In this document: in pieces, positions 54,446 through 63,681 of the stretch
How the letters are laid out: the number at the start of each line of letters is the position of its first letter
Numbering within the stretch: the first letter of the stretch is position 1
Origin: an uncultured Rikenellaceae bacterium
GTDB lineage: Bacteria > Bacteroidota > Bacteroidia > Bacteroidales > Rikenellaceae
Assembly (NCBI GenBank): GCA_944326815.1
Contig: CALVFI010000014.1
Span: forward strand, 1 to 64,000
Reading direction: 5' to 3'
DNA: 64,000 nucleotides
Notes under the pieces: generated by a model
What the model saw: the letters and a program-made list of their open reading frames with translations, nothing else
Database searches by the model: none
What the model was told of the DNA's origin: nothing
Translations under genes and position numbers: made by a program

Positions 54446-54453
54446 CAAAGGTA
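54446..54453 (-). promoter_or_regulatory. kbl promoter -7 box
   Basis: TACCTTTG on the minus strand, 52 bp before the kbl ATG; a TTTA sits at the -33 spacing. The 248 bp to pgk are very AT-rich. Confidence 0.5.
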
Positions 54454-54585
54454 TAGTTTTTTTTAGAACTTTATAAAATTATAGGTAAAAAAATTTACTT
54501 TTAATTATAAATTGTCAGTTTTAAGGGTTGCAGATGGTGGAAAAATAAATCATTCGGTTATGTTATTGTTTTCACAGGAATATGT

Positions 54586-54593
54586 TAACTTTG
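54586..54593 (+). promoter_or_regulatory. pgk promoter -7 box
   Basis: TAACTTTG on the plus strand. TGTT at 54561-54564 (21-bp spacer) may be the -33 region. The leader is about 40 nt. Confidence 0.55.
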
Positions 54594-54641
54594 CGGAGAG
54601 AAAGGGAAATACGAAGTATAACATTATAAAAAGAGAAGAAA

Positions 54642-55898
54642 ATGAAAATCGACAGCTATGATTTCAATGGCAAACGCGCGATTATCCGCGTGGACTTCAA
54701 TGTTCCTCTGAACGACAAGTTCGAAGTGACGGACGATACTCGTATCCGCGCTGCTATTCCCACGATTAAAAAGGTGTTGGAGAAAGGCGGATCGGTGATT
54801 CTGATGTCCCATCTGGGTCGTCCGAAGAAAAACAACGACATGAAATTTTCGCTGGAGCATATTGTCTCCGCTGTTGAGCAACGTCTGGGCGTCAAAGTGA
54901 AGTTCGCCGGCGATTGCATGGGCGAAAAAGCTGCCGAGATGGCCAAAGAGCTCAAACCCGGTGAGGTAATGATGCTTGAAAACCTCCGTTTCTATGCCGA
55001 GGAGGAGGGCAAGCCCCGTGGCTTGGCTGAAGATGCAACAGACGAGCAGAAAGCCGAAGCAAAAAAAGCAGTGAAAGCCAGCCAGAAAGATTTCGTCAAG
55101 AAACTGGCATCCTATGCCGACGTATATATCAACGATGCCTTCGGAACGGCACACCGTGCACATGCTTCGACGGCTCTGATTGCTGATTACTTCCCCAATG
55201 ACAAGATGTTCGGTTATGTCATGGAGGGTGAATTGAAAGCGATCGACGGCGTGATGGAGAATCCGCAGCGTCCGTTCGTGGCCATCATCGGAGGTTCGAA
55301 GGTTTCCACCAAGATCACCATTCTCGAGAAGTTGATGGAGAAGGTGGACAGTCTGATCATCGGCGGTGGTATGACCTACACGTTTATGGCAGCTCAGGGC
55401 GGCAAGGTCGGCAACAGCATCTGCGAGCCCGATATGTTCCCGACAGCATTGGAAATTCTCAAAAAGGCTGAGGCAAAAGGCGTGAAGATGATCTTTGCAG
55501 AAGATGCACTCTGTGCCGATGCGTTCAGTGAAGAGGCTAATACAAAGACCTGCCCCTCGAATGACATTCCTGACGGATGGGAGGGCCTCGATATCGGCGA
55601 GAAAGCCAAGAAGAGCTTCCGCGATCATATTCTGGGCTGCAAGACCATTCTGTGGAACGGTCCGGTGGGTGTGTTCGAGATGAACAAATTTGCAACGGGT
55701 TCGAAAGCCGTAGCCGAGGTGATTGCTGAGGCAACAGCTCAGGGTGCCTATTCGCTCATCGGCGGTGGTGACTCGGTGGCTTGCATCAATAAATTCGGCC
55801 TGGCAGATAAGGTAAGCTACGTTTCGACCGGTGGCGGCGCCTTGTTGGAATACATGGAAGGGAAAGAACTTCCGGGAGTGGCTGCCATCAGAAAATAA
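54642..55898 (+). CDS. pgk: Phosphoglycerate kinase
   Basis: 418 residues. Glycolytic enzyme producing ATP from 1,3-bisphosphoglycerate. Conserved features: [52 protein letters not shown], the hinge [13 protein letters not shown] and [14 protein letters not shown] Glu/Lys/Ala-rich insertion at about 125-145 is normal for the Bacteroidota form. Confidence 0.97.
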   Translation: MKIDSYDFNGKRAIIRVDFNVPLNDKFEVTDDTRIRAAIPTIKKVLEKGGSVILMSHLGRPKKNNDMKFSLEHIVSAVEQRLGVKVKFAGDCMGEKAAEMAKELKPGEVMMLENLRFYAEEEGKPRGLAEDATDEQKAEAKKAVKASQKDFVKKLASYADVYINDAFGTAHRAHASTALIADYFPNDKMFGYVMEGELKAIDGVMENPQRPFVAIIGGSKVSTKITILEKLMEKVDSLIIGGGMTYTFMAAQGGKVGNSICEPDMFPTALEILKKAEAKGVKMIFAEDALCADAFSEEANTKTCPSNDIPDGWEGLDIGEKAKKSFRDHILGCKTILWNGPVGVFEMNKFATGSKAVAEVIAEATAQGAYSLIGGGDSVACINKFGLADKVSYVSTGGGALLEYMEGKELPGVAAIRK

Positions 55899-55959
55899 AC
55901 GACTTGGGGAGTGCGCTGAAGTCTCGGCGTGCGACCGTTAGTGAATAACGTATGATCAT

Positions 55960-56000
55960 CGAGGGGTACTCCCGCAGCCTTGCAGGATGCCCCTCGTTTT
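55960..56000 (+). terminator. Terminator after pgk
   Basis: CGAGGGG (55960-55966) with CCCCTCG (55990-55996) and inner pairs, then TTTT. The next gene begins 34 bp beyond, so the PfkB gene must have its own promoter, which I did not identify. Confidence 0.65.
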
Positions 56001-56033
56001 ATGTCCTTACCCAAACGAAAATATCGGAAAAAC

Positions 56034-57035
56034 ATGAGAACAGTGATCGGTATCGGCAATGCCCTGACGGACGTGCTGATCAATCTTCAGTCGGATCGGA
56101 TTCTTGAGGTGTTCGGCCTTCCGAAAGGGAGCATGAACCTTGTGGATGCGGCCTTGCAGCGTAGAATTTCGGAGAGTACGGCCGATCTTCCCCGCACATT
56201 GTCGCTGGGCGGTTCAGCCGGCAACACCATCCGTGCAATGGCCAAATTGGGAGCCAAGACAGGATTTGTCGGCAAAGTCGGGCATGATACAACAGGCGAC
56301 TTTTTTGAAAAGGCCCTCGAGAATCTCGGAGTGAAACCTACGATTTTCCGGGGTGAACACCACTCCGGCCGTTGCGTATCCTTGGTATCACCCGACGGAG
56401 AACGAACCATGGCCACCTATCTGGGCGCTGCCCTCGAGATGAAAAGCGATGAATTGGCCCCCGAAATCTTTGCCGGATACGATTGCCTTTATGTGGAGGG
56501 CTATCTGGTTCAGGATCACGCATTGATCCGTCGGGCCATGCAACTGGCAAAAGAGTGCGGCCTCAAGGTGGCGATCGATCTGGCCAGCTTTAACATTGTG
56601 GAAGAGAACCTCGATTTCCTGCGGGGATTGGTGGAGGAGTATGTGGATATTCTCTTTGCCAATGAACAGGAGGCAACGGTATTTACAGGGGAGAGCGATC
56701 CTGCTGCGGCCGTTGAGGTCATTGCACGTGTGTGCGAACTTACTGTGGTCAAGATCGGCATTCGCGGAGCCTACATCCGTTACCAGGGAGAGACGCTCCA
56801 TGTGGGCATCATGGCGGCAGCCAAGCGCGTCGATACCACCGGAGCCGGAGATTTTTATGCCGCCGGATTCCTGGCAGGCTTGTGCGAGGGTTTGTCGTTG
56901 CGTCAGTGCGGGACAATCGGTGCTATCGTGGCCGGCAAGGTGATCGAGGTGGTTGGAACTACCTTCAGCGAGGAGGTATGGGAGGAGATTCTGCGTTTGG
57001 TAAATAAGGTGAAGACGGAAAAATATCTGTTCTGA
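56034..57035 (+). CDS. PfkB-family kinase (adenosine/ribokinase-like)
   Basis: 333 residues from ATG 56034. The family C-terminal signature DTTGAGDFYAAGFLAGL with the catalytic Asp, and N-terminal GGSAGNTIRAMAKLGAKTGF with VGKVGHDTTGDFF, are present. The relationship to adenosine kinase-like sugar kinases is likely but the substrate is uncertain. Its stop codon overlaps the folB ATG (TGATG), so the two are translated together, an odd pairing. Confidence 0.88.
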   Translation: MRTVIGIGNALTDVLINLQSDRILEVFGLPKGSMNLVDAALQRRISESTADLPRTLSLGGSAGNTIRAMAKLGAKTGFVGKVGHDTTGDFFEKALENLGVKPTIFRGEHHSGRCVSLVSPDGERTMATYLGAALEMKSDELAPEIFAGYDCLYVEGYLVQDHALIRRAMQLAKECGLKVAIDLASFNIVEENLDFLRGLVEEYVDILFANEQEATVFTGESDPAAAVEVIARVCELTVVKIGIRGAYIRYQGETLHVGIMAAAKRVDTTGAGDFYAAGFLAGLCEGLSLRQCGTIGAIVAGKVIEVVGTTFSEEVWEEILRLVNKVKTEKYLF

Positions 57036-57388
57036 TGAAGGTGTTGATCGAACTGGAGAACATGGAGTTTAAGGCCTATCATGGCTGTTACGACCTGGAG
57101 AAGAAGGTGGGGAATCGCTTCCGGGTAGATGTGGCTATCGAAACGGAGGCCGGAGAAGCTGCCCAAACGGACGATTTGCGTAAGAGTGTGAACTACCTGA
57201 CGGTCTATGAGATTGTCAGAGGACAGATGGAGATCACTTCCAATATTCTCGAGCATGTGGCTTTGCGCATCGCCGATGCAATCCGCGAACAGTTTCCCGC
57301 TACGGACCGGGTGACGGTCAAGGTGTCGAAACTGGCCCCTCCGCTTGGAGGCAAAATCGAACGAGTCTCCGTAACTCTTTCAAAATAA
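57035..57388 (+). CDS. folB: Dihydroneopterin aldolase
   Basis: 117 residues. Converts 7,8-dihydroneopterin to 6-hydroxymethyldihydropterin in folate synthesis. The conserved start IELENMEFKAYHGCYDLEKK, the NYLTVYEIV segment and the C-terminal KLAPPLGGKIERVSVTL are present. It is coupled to the PfkB gene by TGATG. Confidence 0.94.
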   Translation: MKVLIELENMEFKAYHGCYDLEKKVGNRFRVDVAIETEAGEAAQTDDLRKSVNYLTVYEIVRGQMEITSNILEHVALRIADAIREQFPATDRVTVKVSKLAPPLGGKIERVSVTLSK

Positions 57389-57405
57389 GCGAGGGTTTTG
57401 GACTG

Positions 57406-57420
57406 TTAATAACTTATTAA
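57406..57420. repeat. AT-rich perfect inverted repeat upstream of the class II RNR gene
   Basis: TTAATAA-C-TTATTAA, a 15-bp palindrome 120 bp before the nrdJ start. It could be a regulator site, or chance in AT-rich sequence. No NrdR box or cobalamin riboswitch core was found in 57389-57539. Confidence 0.35.
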
Positions 57421-57539
57421 TAAAATGCCCTTCTTTTTGCTGCATCTACCCGAAAGATGTTGTAAACTTGTATTCGCTACTGTTAGGTGGCAGAGTCTTG
57501 AGACTTATCCGTAAGATATTAAAAATAAACCATATACCA

Positions 57540-60122
57540 ATGTCCGAAGCTAAAGACAAGAAGAGTGTGCCCGGCGCTCTCAAAGAGTATCAGTATGCCG
57601 ATGCGGTCAAGGAGGCGAAGGAGTATTTCCGGGGTGATGAGCTCGCCGCTACCGTGTGGGTCAGCAAGTATGCATTGAAAGATTCGTTCGGCAAGATTTA
57701 TGAAAAATCACCCGAACAGATGCATCATCGTATTGCGGGAGAGATTGCTCGTATCGAGAACAAGTACCCGAATCCGATGGAAGAGGAAGAGATTTACAGT
57801 TTGCTGAAAGATTTCCGCTATGTGATTCCGCAGGGAGGCCCGATGACCGGTATCGGGAATAACTTCCAGGTGGCTTCGTTGTCGAACTGCTTTGTTATCG
57901 GGCATAAAAATCCGGCCGACAGCTACGGAGGTATTTTCCGTATCGACGAGGAGCAGGTGCAATTGATGAAACGTCGTGGCGGTGTAGGACATGACCTCTC
58001 GCACATCCGTCCTACGGGAAGCCCTGTACTCAACAGTGCACTCACCTCGACGGGTATCGTGCCGTTCATGGAACGTTATTCGAATTCGACACGAGAGGTG
58101 GCTCAAGACGGACGACGTGGCGCGTTGATGCTTTCGTTATCAATCAAACATCCCGATGCGGAGAATTTCATCGATGCCAAGGTCGAGACCGGGAAGGTAA
58201 CAGGAGCCAATGTCTCGATAAAAATCGATGATGAATTCATGCAGGCTGTCGTGGAGGGGAAGAAATACCATCAGCAATTCCCCATCGCCAGCGATAAACC
58301 GATGTGTGAAAAAGATATCGATGCCAGAACGTTGTGGAACAAGATTGTACATAATGCCTGGAAATCTGCAGAACCGGGCGTGCTTTTCTGGGATACGATC
58401 ATCCGGGAGTCAGTACCTGACTGCTATGCAGACGAGGGTTTCCGGACGGTTTCGACCAATCCGTGCGGGGAGATTCCGCTTTGTCCCTATGACAGTTGCC
58501 GTCTGCTGGCTCTGAACCTTTACAGTTATGTGGATGCACCCTTTACGAAAGAGGCTTCGTTTAACTTCAGCAAATTCAAGGCACATGTAAACAAGGCGAT
58601 GCGTATGATGGATGATATCATCGACCTGGAGCTGGAGAAGGTGGAAGCCATTATCCGCAAAATTGCCAGCGATCCGGAAGACGAGGACATTCGTCGCGTG
58701 GAACGAGAACTGTGGGAGAAGATCCGTACCAAAGCATTGCAGGGCCGTCGTACCGGTCTCGGTATTACGGCCGAGGGCGATATGCTGGCTGCTCTGGGAA
58801 TTCGTTACGGCACGAAAGAGGCGATCGACTTTGCCGTGGAGGTGCAGAAGACATTGGCGTTGGAGGCTTATCGGGCATCGGTCCAGATGGCCAAGGAGCG
58901 TGGGGCATTCCAGATTTACGACGCAAAGAAAGAGGTGGGGAACCCGATGATCGAGCGGATCAAAGAGGCTGATCCGGCGTTGTACGAAGAGATGGTCAAA
59001 TCGGGACGTCGCAACATCGCCATGTTGACAATTGCTCCTACGGGTACAACCAGCCTGATGTCGCAGACCACCTCGGGCATCGAACCGGTCTTCCGCCCGG
59101 TCTACAAACGGCGTCGGAAGGTGAACCCGAACGATAAGGATGTAAAGGTAACCTTTATTGATGACGTAGGCGACTCCTGGGAAGAGTACAATGTTTATCA
59201 CCACAAGTTCGTGACATGGCTCGAAGTGAACGGCTATGATGTGAAAAACCTTGACACTATTTCGGATGAAGAACTGGATAAACTGGTGAAGGAGTCTCCC
59301 TATTATAAGGCAACGGCCAATGACATCGATTGGGTGAGCAAGGTCGAGATGCAGGGGGCGATTCAAAAGTGGGTGGATCATTCGATCTCGGTGACGGTGA
59401 ATTTGCCAAACAATGTCACGGAAGAGTTGGTAGCACAGGTGTATCGTCGTGCCTGGGAGAGCGGTTGCAAGGGTGTTACGGTCTATCGTGATGGGTCGCG
59501 TGCTGGTGTGTTGGTGGATAGCAAAAAAAAGAAAAAAGGAGCCGGATCCGAGAGTGTGGCTGAAACGGGAGGATATAAGCCGCCATTGCATCGCCCGAAG
59601 GAGTTGGCTGCCGACATCGTGCGGTTCAAGAATGGCGAGGAGGATTGGATCGCTTTCGTAGGAATCTACAATGACCGTCCGTATGAGATCTTTACCGGTA
59701 AGATGGAGGAGGATGCCATGTTCATCCCCAAGAAAATTACGAAAGGAGCTATTATCAAAGTTGTGGAGCCGGATGGGAATAAGCGCTATGACTTCCAGTA
59801 TAAAGACAAATACGGATATACTAATACGATCGGAGGCATCTCCCGTTTGTTCAGCGAAGAGTTTTGGAACTATGCCAAGTTGATCTCGGGCGTGCTTCGC
59901 AACGGAATGCCGATTCTCGACGTAGTAACGCTGATCGAATCGCTGCACCTGAATTCCGAGTCGATTAATACTTGGAAAAACGGTGTGGCACGCGCACTCA
60001 AACAGTACATTTCCAATGGTACGAAGGCCAAGGAGAAGTGTCCCAATTGCGGTCAGGAGACGCTGGTCTACCAAAACGGCTGTCCAGTCTGCATGAGCTG
60101 CGGCTACTCCAAGTGCGGTTGA
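57540..60122 (+). CDS. nrdJ: Adenosylcobalamin-dependent (class II) ribonucleotide reductase
   Basis: 860 residues from ATG 57540. Reduces ribonucleotides for DNA synthesis with vitamin B12 as cofactor, so it works with or without oxygen. Substrate-reducing cysteines: Cys117 in NCFVIG; Cys309 in NPCGEIPL (the thiyl radical Cys region). A zinc-ribbon-like tail CPNCGQETLVYQNGCPVCMSC with SKCG carries the redox cysteines. A Lys-rich loop near about 665-675 precedes a C-terminal domain of about 180 residues. No class I subunit genes are in view. Confidence 0.94.
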   Translation: MSEAKDKKSVPGALKEYQYADAVKEAKEYFRGDELAATVWVSKYALKDSFGKIYEKSPEQMHHRIAGEIARIENKYPNPMEEEEIYSLLKDFRYVIPQGGPMTGIGNNFQVASLSNCFVIGHKNPADSYGGIFRIDEEQVQLMKRRGGVGHDLSHIRPTGSPVLNSALTSTGIVPFMERYSNSTREVAQDGRRGALMLSLSIKHPDAENFIDAKVETGKVTGANVSIKIDDEFMQAVVEGKKYHQQFPIASDKPMCEKDIDARTLWNKIVHNAWKSAEPGVLFWDTIIRESVPDCYADEGFRTVSTNPCGEIPLCPYDSCRLLALNLYSYVDAPFTKEASFNFSKFKAHVNKAMRMMDDIIDLELEKVEAIIRKIASDPEDEDIRRVERELWEKIRTKALQGRRTGLGITAEGDMLAALGIRYGTKEAIDFAVEVQKTLALEAYRASVQMAKERGAFQIYDAKKEVGNPMIERIKEADPALYEEMVKSGRRNIAMLTIAPTGTTSLMSQTTSGIEPVFRPVYKRRRKVNPNDKDVKVTFIDDVGDSWEEYNVYHHKFVTWLEVNGYDVKNLDTISDEELDKLVKESPYYKATANDIDWVSKVEMQGAIQKWVDHSISVTVNLPNNVTEELVAQVYRRAWESGCKGVTVYRDGSRAGVLVDSKKKKKGAGSESVAETGGYKPPLHRPKELAADIVRFKNGEEDWIAFVGIYNDRPYEIFTGKMEEDAMFIPKKITKGAIIKVVEPDGNKRYDFQYKDKYGYTNTIGGISRLFSEEFWNYAKLISGVLRNGMPILDVVTLIESLHLNSESINTWKNGVARALKQYISNGTKAKEKCPNCGQETLVYQNGCPVCMSCGYSKCG

Positions 60123-60142
60123 TGAGTCCGCCAAGAAGTTAA

Positions 60143-60195
60143 GGAAAGAGGGGATGACCAAGCAAGGGATATCCCCTCTTTCCTTTCTGTTTCTT
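60143..60195 (+). terminator. Terminator after nrdJ
   Basis: Perfect 13-bp stem (60143-60155 with 60171-60183), 15-base loop; pyrimidine-rich T run begins about 4-14 bp beyond. Strong hairpin. Confidence 0.75.
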
Positions 60196-60262
60196 TTTTG
60201 TGCGTTTGGCGATTGAGGAAGAATTGCCTATTTTTATGCATTCTATCAAGCTGAAAGACCGT

Positions 60263-63184
60263 ATGAAGAGATTGTTTCTGGTCGATGCCTATGCATTGAT
60301 ATACAGATTTTATTACGCTTTTCTCGGAAGACCGATGAGAAACAGCGCGGGGATGAATACCTCGGCGATTTTCGGATTTACGAAATTCCTACAAGATATT
60401 CTAAAGAAGGAACATCCCCCCTATCTGGGTGTGGCATTTGACCCGGCCGGCGGTACATTTCGTCATGAACTTTTCCCGGCATATAAAGCCAACCGTACGG
60501 CCGCTCCGGAGGATATCCATCTGTCTGTGCCTTATATCAAGCGGATTCTGGAGGCCATGCGCATTCCGGTACTCGAAATGGCGGGATATGAGGCAGACGA
60601 TGTGATCGGGACCTTGTCGGGGAAAGCCGCTGAAGCGGGTTTTGAGGTCTATATGGTGACGCCGGACAAAGACTACGGACAGTTGGTGCGTCCGACAGTG
60701 AATATTTATAAACAGCGTAAGGGGGGCGAAGGGATCGAAATCGTAGGGATGGAGGCAATCAAGGAGCATTATGGATTCGACGATCCGCGCTTGGTGATCG
60801 ATGTGCTGGCCCTGTGGGGCGATGCGTCGGACAACATCCCGGGGGTGCCTGGCATCGGAGAGAAAAATGCCATCAAACTGGTGAATCAATTTGGCCCCGT
60901 AGAGCAGATTCTTGCTCAAATTGACCGGTTGAGCGGCAAACAGCGTGAAAATATATTAGCCTCGCGGGATCAGCTGCTGTTGTCGAAACGGCTGGCAACG
61001 ATAGCCATGGATGTCCCCATTGACTTCGAACCCGAGAAGCTGGTTTTGGAACAGCCTGACGTATCTCAACTGAAAGAGGTCTATCGCGAGTTGGGATTCA
61101 ATATGTTTATCCGCGAGTTGGAGGGAGGCGCTCCGGCCTCTCCCCTGTCGCCTGTGCCGGAATCTGCCGAGGATGCTCCCCGGCAGGCCAAACAGACGCA
61201 GTTGGCCAAGGTAGCGGCGGAGAAGTCGCGCCTCAAAATGGAGGCTGCGATGCGCGGTCAGGGATCGCTTTTCGACGAAAATATGGAGGCTGTGACACCG
61301 GCGGTTGTTCCGTCTCTCTCCGAAAAAGCGCTGCCGGGCGAGGAACCCTCTGCCGGACTCTCCGAAGAAGGATTCGAAACAGCGAATACTACTCCGCATA
61401 CCTATCACGTGATTCGCACGACGACCGAACTGGAACATTTGGTACAACGGTTGCGTACCGAGCAGGCTTTCTGCTTCGATACGGAGACGACCGGTCTGGA
61501 TCCTTTCAACGACCGGATCGTGGGAATCTCCCTGGCCGTTAAACCCTTCGCAGCCTATTATCTGCCGTGTGACCCTGCGAATCTATCAGCATATATCGAG
61601 ATTCTTCGTCCACTGTTCGAAGATGAGAAGATCGCTAAAATCGGCCAGAACATGAAGTTCGACATCATGATGTTGCGTAATGCGGGAATCGAGGTGCGCG
61701 GATTCAAATACGATACGATGATTCTCCACTATCTGCTTGATCCGGAGTCGCGTCACGGCATGAATTTTCTGGCGAGAATGTATCTGAATTACAGTCCGAT
61801 AGAGATTGAGTCATTGATTGGCCGCGGGGCAAAGCAGTTGACGATGGACATGGTGGCTGTAGACCGCGTGGCGGAATATGCGGCCGAAGATGCCGATGTG
61901 ACATTGCGGTTGAAAGAGGTGCTTTGGCCCAAGGTGGTCGAGGAGGGCCTGGCAGAGTTATACAAAAAGATCGAGGAGCCGATGATCGATGTGTTGGCGG
62001 AGATTGAACTGACCGGCGTCCGGATTGATACGGGTATTCTGGTACAGTACGGTGCCGAGTTGTCCAAACAACTGGAGTCGCTCGAGGAGAGAATTCGCAT
62101 CGCAGCGGATGAACCGACCCTGAACATCAACTCTTCGCGCCAGTTGGGAGAGACCCTTTTTGCCAAACTTCGAATCGATCCGAAACCGAAGATGACCAAG
62201 ACCAAACAGTTCCGTACGGATGAGGAGTATCTGCAGTCGCTGGCTGGCAGAAATCCCATCATCGGATTGATTCTCGAATACCGGGGAGTCAAGAAGTTGC
62301 TTTCGACCTACGTCGAAGCGTTGCCGCAATTGGTAAACCGGAAAACGGGTCGGGTGCATACATCGTTCAATCAAACGGTGACTGCGACGGGACGTCTGAG
62401 CTCCTCGAACCCCAATCTGCAGAATATTCCGGTGCGGGAAGAGCAGGGGCGAGAAATTCGTAAAGCGTTTATCCCTACGAACGAGGACTATCTGCTGCTT
62501 TCATGCGATTATTCACAGGTGGAGTTGCGTCTGATGGCTCACCTGAGCGGAGATCCTGCCCTGATCGATGCATTTAAGCATGAAGAAGATGTTCATGCTG
62601 CCACAGCAGCGCACATTTTTGGGGTTCCGATTGGCGAGGTGACACCCGAGCAGCGTCGTAAGGCCAAAACAGCCAATTTCGGAATTATCTACGGGATCTC
62701 GGCGTTCGGTCTCGGACAGCGGTTGGGTATCCCTCGCACGGAGGCAAAGGAGATTATCGATGGTTATTTTGCCTCTTACAGCGGTGTGCGGGAGTATATG
62801 GAGAGAGTGGCCGAGGAGGCACGCGAGAAAGGATATATATCGACAATCTTCGGCCGTAAACGTTTCCTGAACGACATCCGCTCGGCCAATGCCATAGCAC
62901 GTGGGCTGGCGGAGCGAAATGCCATCAATGCTCCGATTCAAGGCAGTGCGGCAGACATCATGAAGTTGGCCATGATTGAGGTTTATCGTCAGTTTAAGGC
63001 GCGGAATCTGCGTTCGAAGGTGATTCTGCAGGTACACGACGAATTGGTGGTGGATATGTATAAACCCGAGCAGGAGGTGGTGATCGATATCGTGGTAAAA
63101 GCCATGGAAGGCGCCGCCCCGCAACTGGCTGTTCCTCTCACGGTCGATTATGGAGTCGGGGCCAACTGGATTGAGGCCCATTAG
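60263..63184 (+). CDS. polA: DNA polymerase I
   Basis: 973 residues from ATG 60263. Repair and Okazaki-fragment processing enzyme. An N-terminal 5'-3' exonuclease domain (LFLVDAYALIYRFYYAF, GYEADDVIGTL, DNIPGVPGIGEKNA) is followed by a long low-complexity linker (about 300-390) and a 3'-5' proofreading domain with Asp406-x-Glu408 in CFDTETTGLDPF, so proofreading is probably active. The polymerase domain has motif A DYSQVELRLMAHLSGD, motif B RRKAKTANFGIIYG with Phe at the dNTP-selecting position, and motif C VHDELVV. An upstream in-frame start at 60200 would add a poor leader. Convergent with dtd. Confidence 0.96.
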   Translation: MKRLFLVDAYALIYRFYYAFLGRPMRNSAGMNTSAIFGFTKFLQDILKKEHPPYLGVAFDPAGGTFRHELFPAYKANRTAAPEDIHLSVPYIKRILEAMRIPVLEMAGYEADDVIGTLSGKAAEAGFEVYMVTPDKDYGQLVRPTVNIYKQRKGGEGIEIVGMEAIKEHYGFDDPRLVIDVLALWGDASDNIPGVPGIGEKNAIKLVNQFGPVEQILAQIDRLSGKQRENILASRDQLLLSKRLATIAMDVPIDFEPEKLVLEQPDVSQLKEVYRELGFNMFIRELEGGAPASPLSPVPESAEDAPRQAKQTQLAKVAAEKSRLKMEAAMRGQGSLFDENMEAVTPAVVPSLSEKALPGEEPSAGLSEEGFETANTTPHTYHVIRTTTELEHLVQRLRTEQAFCFDTETTGLDPFNDRIVGISLAVKPFAAYYLPCDPANLSAYIEILRPLFEDEKIAKIGQNMKFDIMMLRNAGIEVRGFKYDTMILHYLLDPESRHGMNFLARMYLNYSPIEIESLIGRGAKQLTMDMVAVDRVAEYAAEDADVTLRLKEVLWPKVVEEGLAELYKKIEEPMIDVLAEIELTGVRIDTGILVQYGAELSKQLESLEERIRIAADEPTLNINSSRQLGETLFAKLRIDPKPKMTKTKQFRTDEEYLQSLAGRNPIIGLILEYRGVKKLLSTYVEALPQLVNRKTGRVHTSFNQTVTATGRLSSSNPNLQNIPVREEQGREIRKAFIPTNEDYLLLSCDYSQVELRLMAHLSGDPALIDAFKHEEDVHAATAAHIFGVPIGEVTPEQRRKAKTANFGIIYGISAFGLGQRLGIPRTEAKEIIDGYFASYSGVREYMERVAEEAREKGYISTIFGRKRFLNDIRSANAIARGLAERNAINAPIQGSAADIMKLAMIEVYRQFKARNLRSKVILQVHDELVVDMYKPEQEVVIDIVVKAMEGAAPQLAVPLTVDYGVGANWIEAH

Positions 63185-63211
63185 GATTTGTGTGAGTGGC
63201 TTGTGAATAAG

Positions 63212-63664
63212 CTATTCCCGTCGTTTGGAGTCAATCCAGATGGTAACGGGACCGTCATTCACCAGCGCGACCTGCATGTCTGCGCCGAAGACGCCCGTTG
63301 CGACCGGACGCCCGAGTGTCTCCGAAAGTCGTGTGCAGAATGATTCATAGAGAGGGACGGCGATGGTCTCGCCGGCCGCATGGATGTATGAAGGACGATT
63401 GCCCTTTTTGGTCGAGGCCATCAGGGTGAATTGACTGACTACGAGTATCTCTCCGCCGGTTTCCCGGACGTCCAGATTCATTACGCCGTCGGCATCATCG
63501 AAAATGCGAAGTTGGGAGACCTTTTTAATCAGCCAGTCGATATCCTCGAAGGTATCGTCATGAGTAATGCCTACCAAAACGAGAAGTCCGCCATCGATTG
63601 AAGCGTGTAATTCCTCTCCGATCGTGACGGACGCCTGTTTCACCCGTTGGATAAGTACTCTCAT
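63212..63664 (-). CDS. dtd: D-aminoacyl-tRNA deacylase
   Basis: 150 residues. Hydrolyses D-aminoacyl-tRNA to keep D-amino acids out of proteins. The start MRVLIQRVKQASVTIGEEL, the chiral selection motif SQFTLMAST and the C-terminal GPVTIWIDS region are typical. It lies 17 bp after the metallopeptidase gene on the same strand. Confidence 0.95.
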   Translation of the reverse strand: MRVLIQRVKQASVTIGEELHASIDGGLLVLVGITHDDTFEDIDWLIKKVSQLRIFDDADGVMNLDVRETGGEILVVSQFTLMASTKKGNRPSYIHAAGETIAVPLYESFCTRLSETLGRPVATGVFGADMQVALVNDGPVTIWIDSKRRE

Positions 63665-63681
63665 GACCCGGGTTTGTATCG

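Noticed and set aside
57389..57539. Cobalamin riboswitch before nrdJ
   Set aside because: Only a partial GCTACTG resembling the B12 box is present, with no room for the full riboswitch.
58410..60161. A 583-codon open frame antisense to nrdJ
   Set aside because: Shadow of nrdJ; no start signal, no domains.
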